Source: UBA2942 sp045127535 (lineage in GTDB: Bacteria > Bacillota > Clostridia > Lachnospirales > Lachnospiraceae). Taken from it: a stretch of DNA of 64,000 nucleotides. A program made the position numbers and the translations under genes. The notes under the pieces are model-generated. The model saw only the letters and a program-made list of their open reading frames with translations. It was not told the origin of the DNA and ran no database searches. The stretch is from positions 56,824 through 120,823 of the forward strand of contig JBGVQN010000033.1 in NCBI GenBank assembly GCA_045127535.1, written 5' to 3'. The stretch's first letter is position 1. Each line of letters starts with the position of its first letter. Shown here in pieces: positions 61,870-64,000 of the stretch.

Positions 61870-62176
61870 CATTCAGGGATATTTGGCGGCTGGCTGTGGT
61901 CTCTGTGAATGGCTGGAGTGCTGACTGTGAAAGGGGCTGAGGGGATATTGTTTTACGTGGGGCACGCTCGCGCTTCGGTGAAAACGCAGCGGTGCTAAGA
62001 TTTCTGACATCATCAAACATCAGTAAGCAGGCTTCCTGCTGTTTGATGATGCCAGAAACCTAAGTACCGGCGTTTTCAAGAGCCCCACTTAAAAACAATA
62101 TCCCCTCAGCCCCTTTCACAGTCAGCACTCCAGCCAGCTACATACACTCTGTACAGTCGCCAAATATCCCTGAATG
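61870..62176 (-). repeat. Full copy C of the fold-back repeat family (minus orientation)
   Basis: The tips CATTCAGGGATATTTGGCG (61870-61888) and its exact reverse complement (62158-62176) pair. A second 45-bp perfect block (61910-61954 with 62092-62136) pairs inside. On the minus strand the core reads GTGGGGC pairing with GCCCCAC, GAAAACGC-CGGT opposite ACCG-CT-GCGTTTTC, and the side hairpin AGC-GCGA-GCG. The apical stem is about 22 bp with two G-U pairs and a loop starting GCAGGAAGCCTGC. It fills the gap 61855-62229 between scpB and the toxin gene. Confidence 0.92.
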
Positions 62177-62229
62177 TTGGTTAGGGGGGATGGGGAAGCT
62201 GAGATGTTGTCCTACACTCTCTTTTCTGA

Positions 62230-62502
62230 TTAAAATAAATCGCTGTGAGTGCCGGTTCTGGTTAAAGTAAGTGTTAGGATGTCCTGTTCCACCTTATAAA
62301 TCAATAACCAGTCAGGAGTGATATGGCATTCACGGTGTCCGGCATAATTACCAGACAGGTTATGATCTTTGTATTTTGGAGGAAGCGGTTGTTCGTTACA
62401 TAGAATATCAAGAACATCTTGGAGCAGCTGTGGATTGTATCCACGTTTTATAATGGTCTTAAAATCCTTTTTGAACTTACTGGAATATCGGATGTCAAGC
62501 AT
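62230..62502 (-). CDS. YafQ-family mRNA interferase toxin
   Basis: A 90-residue RelE/YafQ-type toxin, expected to cleave mRNA on the ribosome. It begins MLDIRYSSKFKKDFKTIIKRG and has the YafQ motifs LPPKYKDHNLSGNYAGHRECHI, read in pieces, and PDWLLIYKV. The catalytic histidines in KDHNL and ECHI are present. It overlaps the antitoxin gene by 8 bases and is transcribed after it. The pair faces scpB, with a full fold-back repeat between them. Confidence 0.92.
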   Translation of the reverse strand: MLDIRYSSKFKKDFKTIIKRGYNPQLLQDVLDILCNEQPLPPKYKDHNLSGNYAGHRECHITPDWLLIYKVEQDILTLTLTRTGTHSDLF

Positions 62503-62761
62503 TTAAATCCTCCATGAGTTCTGCAACATTGTGAAAGGTTCTGCTGAGATTACGGCCTTTGTTGACATCATCAATTGCTGCCAATGTCTCTGCATTAGGA
62601 GTATCCAGGGAAACATCAAAAGGAATTCTCTGCTGACGAACCATGGTCTTTGCAAAGATGGTAAAGGCTGTGGTCATATTGAGACCAAGCTCATTGCAAA
62701 GATGGTCAAACTGCTGCTTTAACCCATCATCCATACGGATATTGATATTGGTCTGAGCCAT
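62495..62761 (-). CDS. RelB/DinJ-family antitoxin
   Basis: An 88-residue antitoxin. The N-terminal ribbon-helix-helix reads TNINIRMDDGLKQQFDHLC, followed by LGLNMTTAFTIFAKTMV. The C-terminus should wrap the toxin. GCAGGAGG lies before the ATG on the minus strand. Antitoxins of this family usually repress their own promoter; the perfect palindrome TAATATATTA (62781-62790) just upstream of that site is a candidate operator. Confidence 0.92.
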   Translation of the reverse strand: MAQTNINIRMDDGLKQQFDHLCNELGLNMTTAFTIFAKTMVRQQRIPFDVSLDTPNAETLAAIDDVNKGRNLSRTFHNVAELMEDLNA

Positions 62762-62797
62762 AGTAGCACCTCCTGCTATTTAATATATTATATCATT

Positions 62798-62826
62798 ATT
62801 ATATGGTGTTTTATTTACAATGTCAA
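62798..62826 (-). promoter_or_regulatory. Consensus promoter of the toxin-antitoxin operon
   Basis: On the minus strand TTGACA, exactly 17 bases and TATAAT form a perfect sigma-A promoter. A second TTGACA lies 11 bases upstream in a direct repeat of TATTGACATTG. Confidence 0.85.
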
Positions 62827-62993
62827 TACAATGTCAATAAATGTAATGGAATTGAGAGGGATACTTCGATAAACAGATAAGAGAAATGCGTAGGAATCAA
62901 AGGTGTGTTTGGTATCAATGCAGTGCGATAAGGAGTGCATTTCACATGTAAAAGGTATATAATGGAATGAAGGATGAAGAAAGGTGGTAAACT

Positions 62994-63953
62994 ATGGGCT
63001 TTGTGGATTTGCATTGTGATAGTATATGGGAAGTGATGGAAAAGGGTGGTTCTCTGCGTAACAAAGGGGGACATCTGAGCCTGGAGCGGATGAAAGAGGC
63101 TGGGTATACTTTGCAGACCTTTGCCATGTTTGTACAGTTGGAGCGGTATCCACAGGCATATGAGCAGTGTATGGCGATGATCCGGACATTTCACAGGGAG
63201 ATGGAGCAGAATGGGGACTTGATCAGACCGGTGTATACATATGAGGACATTTTGCAGAATCAGGCAGAGGGGCGCATGTCTGCTTTGCTGTCGTTGGAGG
63301 AAGGAGAGGTGTGCCAGGGAGATGTGGAGCATCTGCGCCGGTTTTATGAGCAGGGCGCCAGAATGATGACCCTGACCTGGAATTTCCCCAATTCTCTGGG
63401 GTGGCCCAATACAGTCAGAGGCAGCAGGTTTGGGGTGCCTGAGCAGGAAAAGGGACTGACAGAGCAGGGCGTGGCTTTTTTGGAGGAAATGGAACAGCTT
63501 GGGATGATCGTGGATGTGTCCCATTTAGGAGATGCAGGCTTTGCCCAGGTCATGGAACATACCAAAAAGCCTGTGATCGCTTCTCATTCCAATGCCAGAG
63601 CAGTGTGTCCGCATGTGCGGAATCTGACAGATGCTATGATCCGCCAGATCGCAGAGCGTGGCGGTGTCATTGGACTGAATTTCTGCGGAGATTTTGTAGA
63701 CCCGTCAGAGAGCCATGAATTTGCTTCTATAGTCAAGCTGGCAGAGATGGCCAACTACCTGAAACAGGTGGGCGGTATAGAATGTGTTGCCCTTGGCAGC
63801 GACTTTGACGGCATCGGGCCGGATGTGGAGCTGCGGGGGTGCGAGGATATGCCTCTGTTGGCAGAGGGATTTTTAAAGGCCGGGTGGACTGCCTCAGAGG
63901 TGGAAAAGATCTGTCAGAAAAATGCACTGCGTTTTTTACGTGAAAATCTGTAA
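62994..63953 (+). CDS. Membrane dipeptidase-like enzyme (peptidase M19)
   Basis: A 319-residue zinc dipeptidase of the M19 (renal dipeptidase) family. The first metal ligands are in VDLHCDS (His 7, Asp 9), a glutamate is in LSLEEGEV, and histidines follow in DVSHLGD and ASHSNARAV. The conserved aspartate is in GSDFDGIG. It has no signal peptide, so it is probably cytosolic, acting on dipeptides or D-amino-acid-containing peptides. The ATG at 62994 is preceded by AAAGGTGG. The end of the window follows 47 bases later. Confidence 0.9.
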   Translation: MGFVDLHCDSIWEVMEKGGSLRNKGGHLSLERMKEAGYTLQTFAMFVQLERYPQAYEQCMAMIRTFHREMEQNGDLIRPVYTYEDILQNQAEGRMSALLSLEEGEVCQGDVEHLRRFYEQGARMMTLTWNFPNSLGWPNTVRGSRFGVPEQEKGLTEQGVAFLEEMEQLGMIVDVSHLGDAGFAQVMEHTKKPVIASHSNARAVCPHVRNLTDAMIRQIAERGGVIGLNFCGDFVDPSESHEFASIVKLAEMANYLKQVGGIECVALGSDFDGIGPDVELRGCEDMPLLAEGFLKAGWTASEVEKICQKNALRFLRENL

Positions 63954-64000
63954 GCTGGTTAGAAACATAGGATAAGTAGATATTTGCGAAACTGATTTTT

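Noticed and set aside
25051..62229. CRISPR array or intron as explanation for the fold-back repeats
   Set aside because: There are no regularly spaced direct repeats, no cas genes, no group I or II intron core or intron-encoded protein, and the copies are dispersed single units.
63984..64000. TTTGCGAAACTGATTTTT at the window edge as the start of another repeat copy
   Set aside because: It resembles the repeat end GCGAAAC, but too few bases are visible.
1..64000. Prophage, integrative element or rRNA/tRNA genes
   Set aside because: No integrase, phage structural gene, conjugation gene, tRNA cloverleaf or rRNA sequence was seen; most genes are housekeeping with conserved clostridial order.

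Overview
The window reads as chromosomal core sequence of a Gram-positive, spore-forming anaerobe of the class Clostridia, most likely family Lachnospiraceae. Supporting signs are the sporulation genes yqfC/yqfD and a SpoVB-like flippase, the cluster mreC-mreD-PBP2-minCDE-rodA-mgsA, a DUF4321 gene, the strong AGGAGG ribosome binding sites, a Firmicute-type LexA box and the moderate GC content. The genus cannot be fixed from the sequence alone. About 59 protein genes are supported. No tRNA, rRNA, CRISPR array, prophage or autonomous insertion sequence was seen.

Layout. 1-7120: the prs 5' end (minus strand), then a DUF512 radical SAM protein, der, plsY, gpsA and a membrane-anchored MutS-like ATPase. 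7245-11844: a convergent HdeD-like membrane gene, then rnhA, alaS and rpsU. 11952-19944: yqfC, yqfD, phoH, ybeY, a SpoVB-like flippase and two flavoproteins. 20025-25050: proB, a DUF896 gene, 5-formyl-THF cyclo-ligase, proA, miaB. 25430-36039: mutS, an accessory interval (lipoprotein, decayed 5'-nucleotidase, Pr6Pr-type membrane protein), mutL, miaA and a PLP enzyme. 36242-46204: DUF4321, radC and the rod-shape/division cluster with mgsA and a D,D-carboxypeptidase. 46311-52859: a P-loop protein, DUF378, a HlyD-like protein, sepF, ylmH, aroB, lspA, rluD. 53060-57412: an unknown gene, cstA, then an SOS-type Y-family polymerase with a partner gene. 57562-63953: a second D,D-carboxypeptidase, a phosphoesterase, scpA/scpB, a YafQ/DinJ toxin-antitoxin pair and a membrane dipeptidase.

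The most unusual content is not coding. At least seven intergenic places carry members of one family of large fold-back elements. Three full copies (25154-25384, 31041-31265, and 61870-62176 in reverse) share a core of about 65 bases split by an apical hairpin. The core has compensatory base changes in its basal stem and a side hairpin whose loop is GCAA, GAGA or GCGA, always a GNRA tetraloop. The long outer arms are nearly perfect inverted repeats, yet their sequence is unrelated between the three copies. Half, core-less or decayed copies lie at 12275-12368, 20925-20993, 28585-28650 and 30935-31026. One full copy has MITE-like inverted ends and an exact 10-base flanking direct repeat. I do not recognise this as a named element or RNA family; it is the best candidate here for something undescribed.

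Functionally the window links envelope and phospholipid synthesis (plsY, gpsA, lspA, carboxypeptidases), rod shape and division (mre, min, sepF), chromosome segregation (scpAB), mismatch repair and SOS functions (mutS, mutL, radC, Y-polymerase), tRNA and rRNA modification (miaA, miaB, rluD, ybeY) and proline synthesis (proB, proA).
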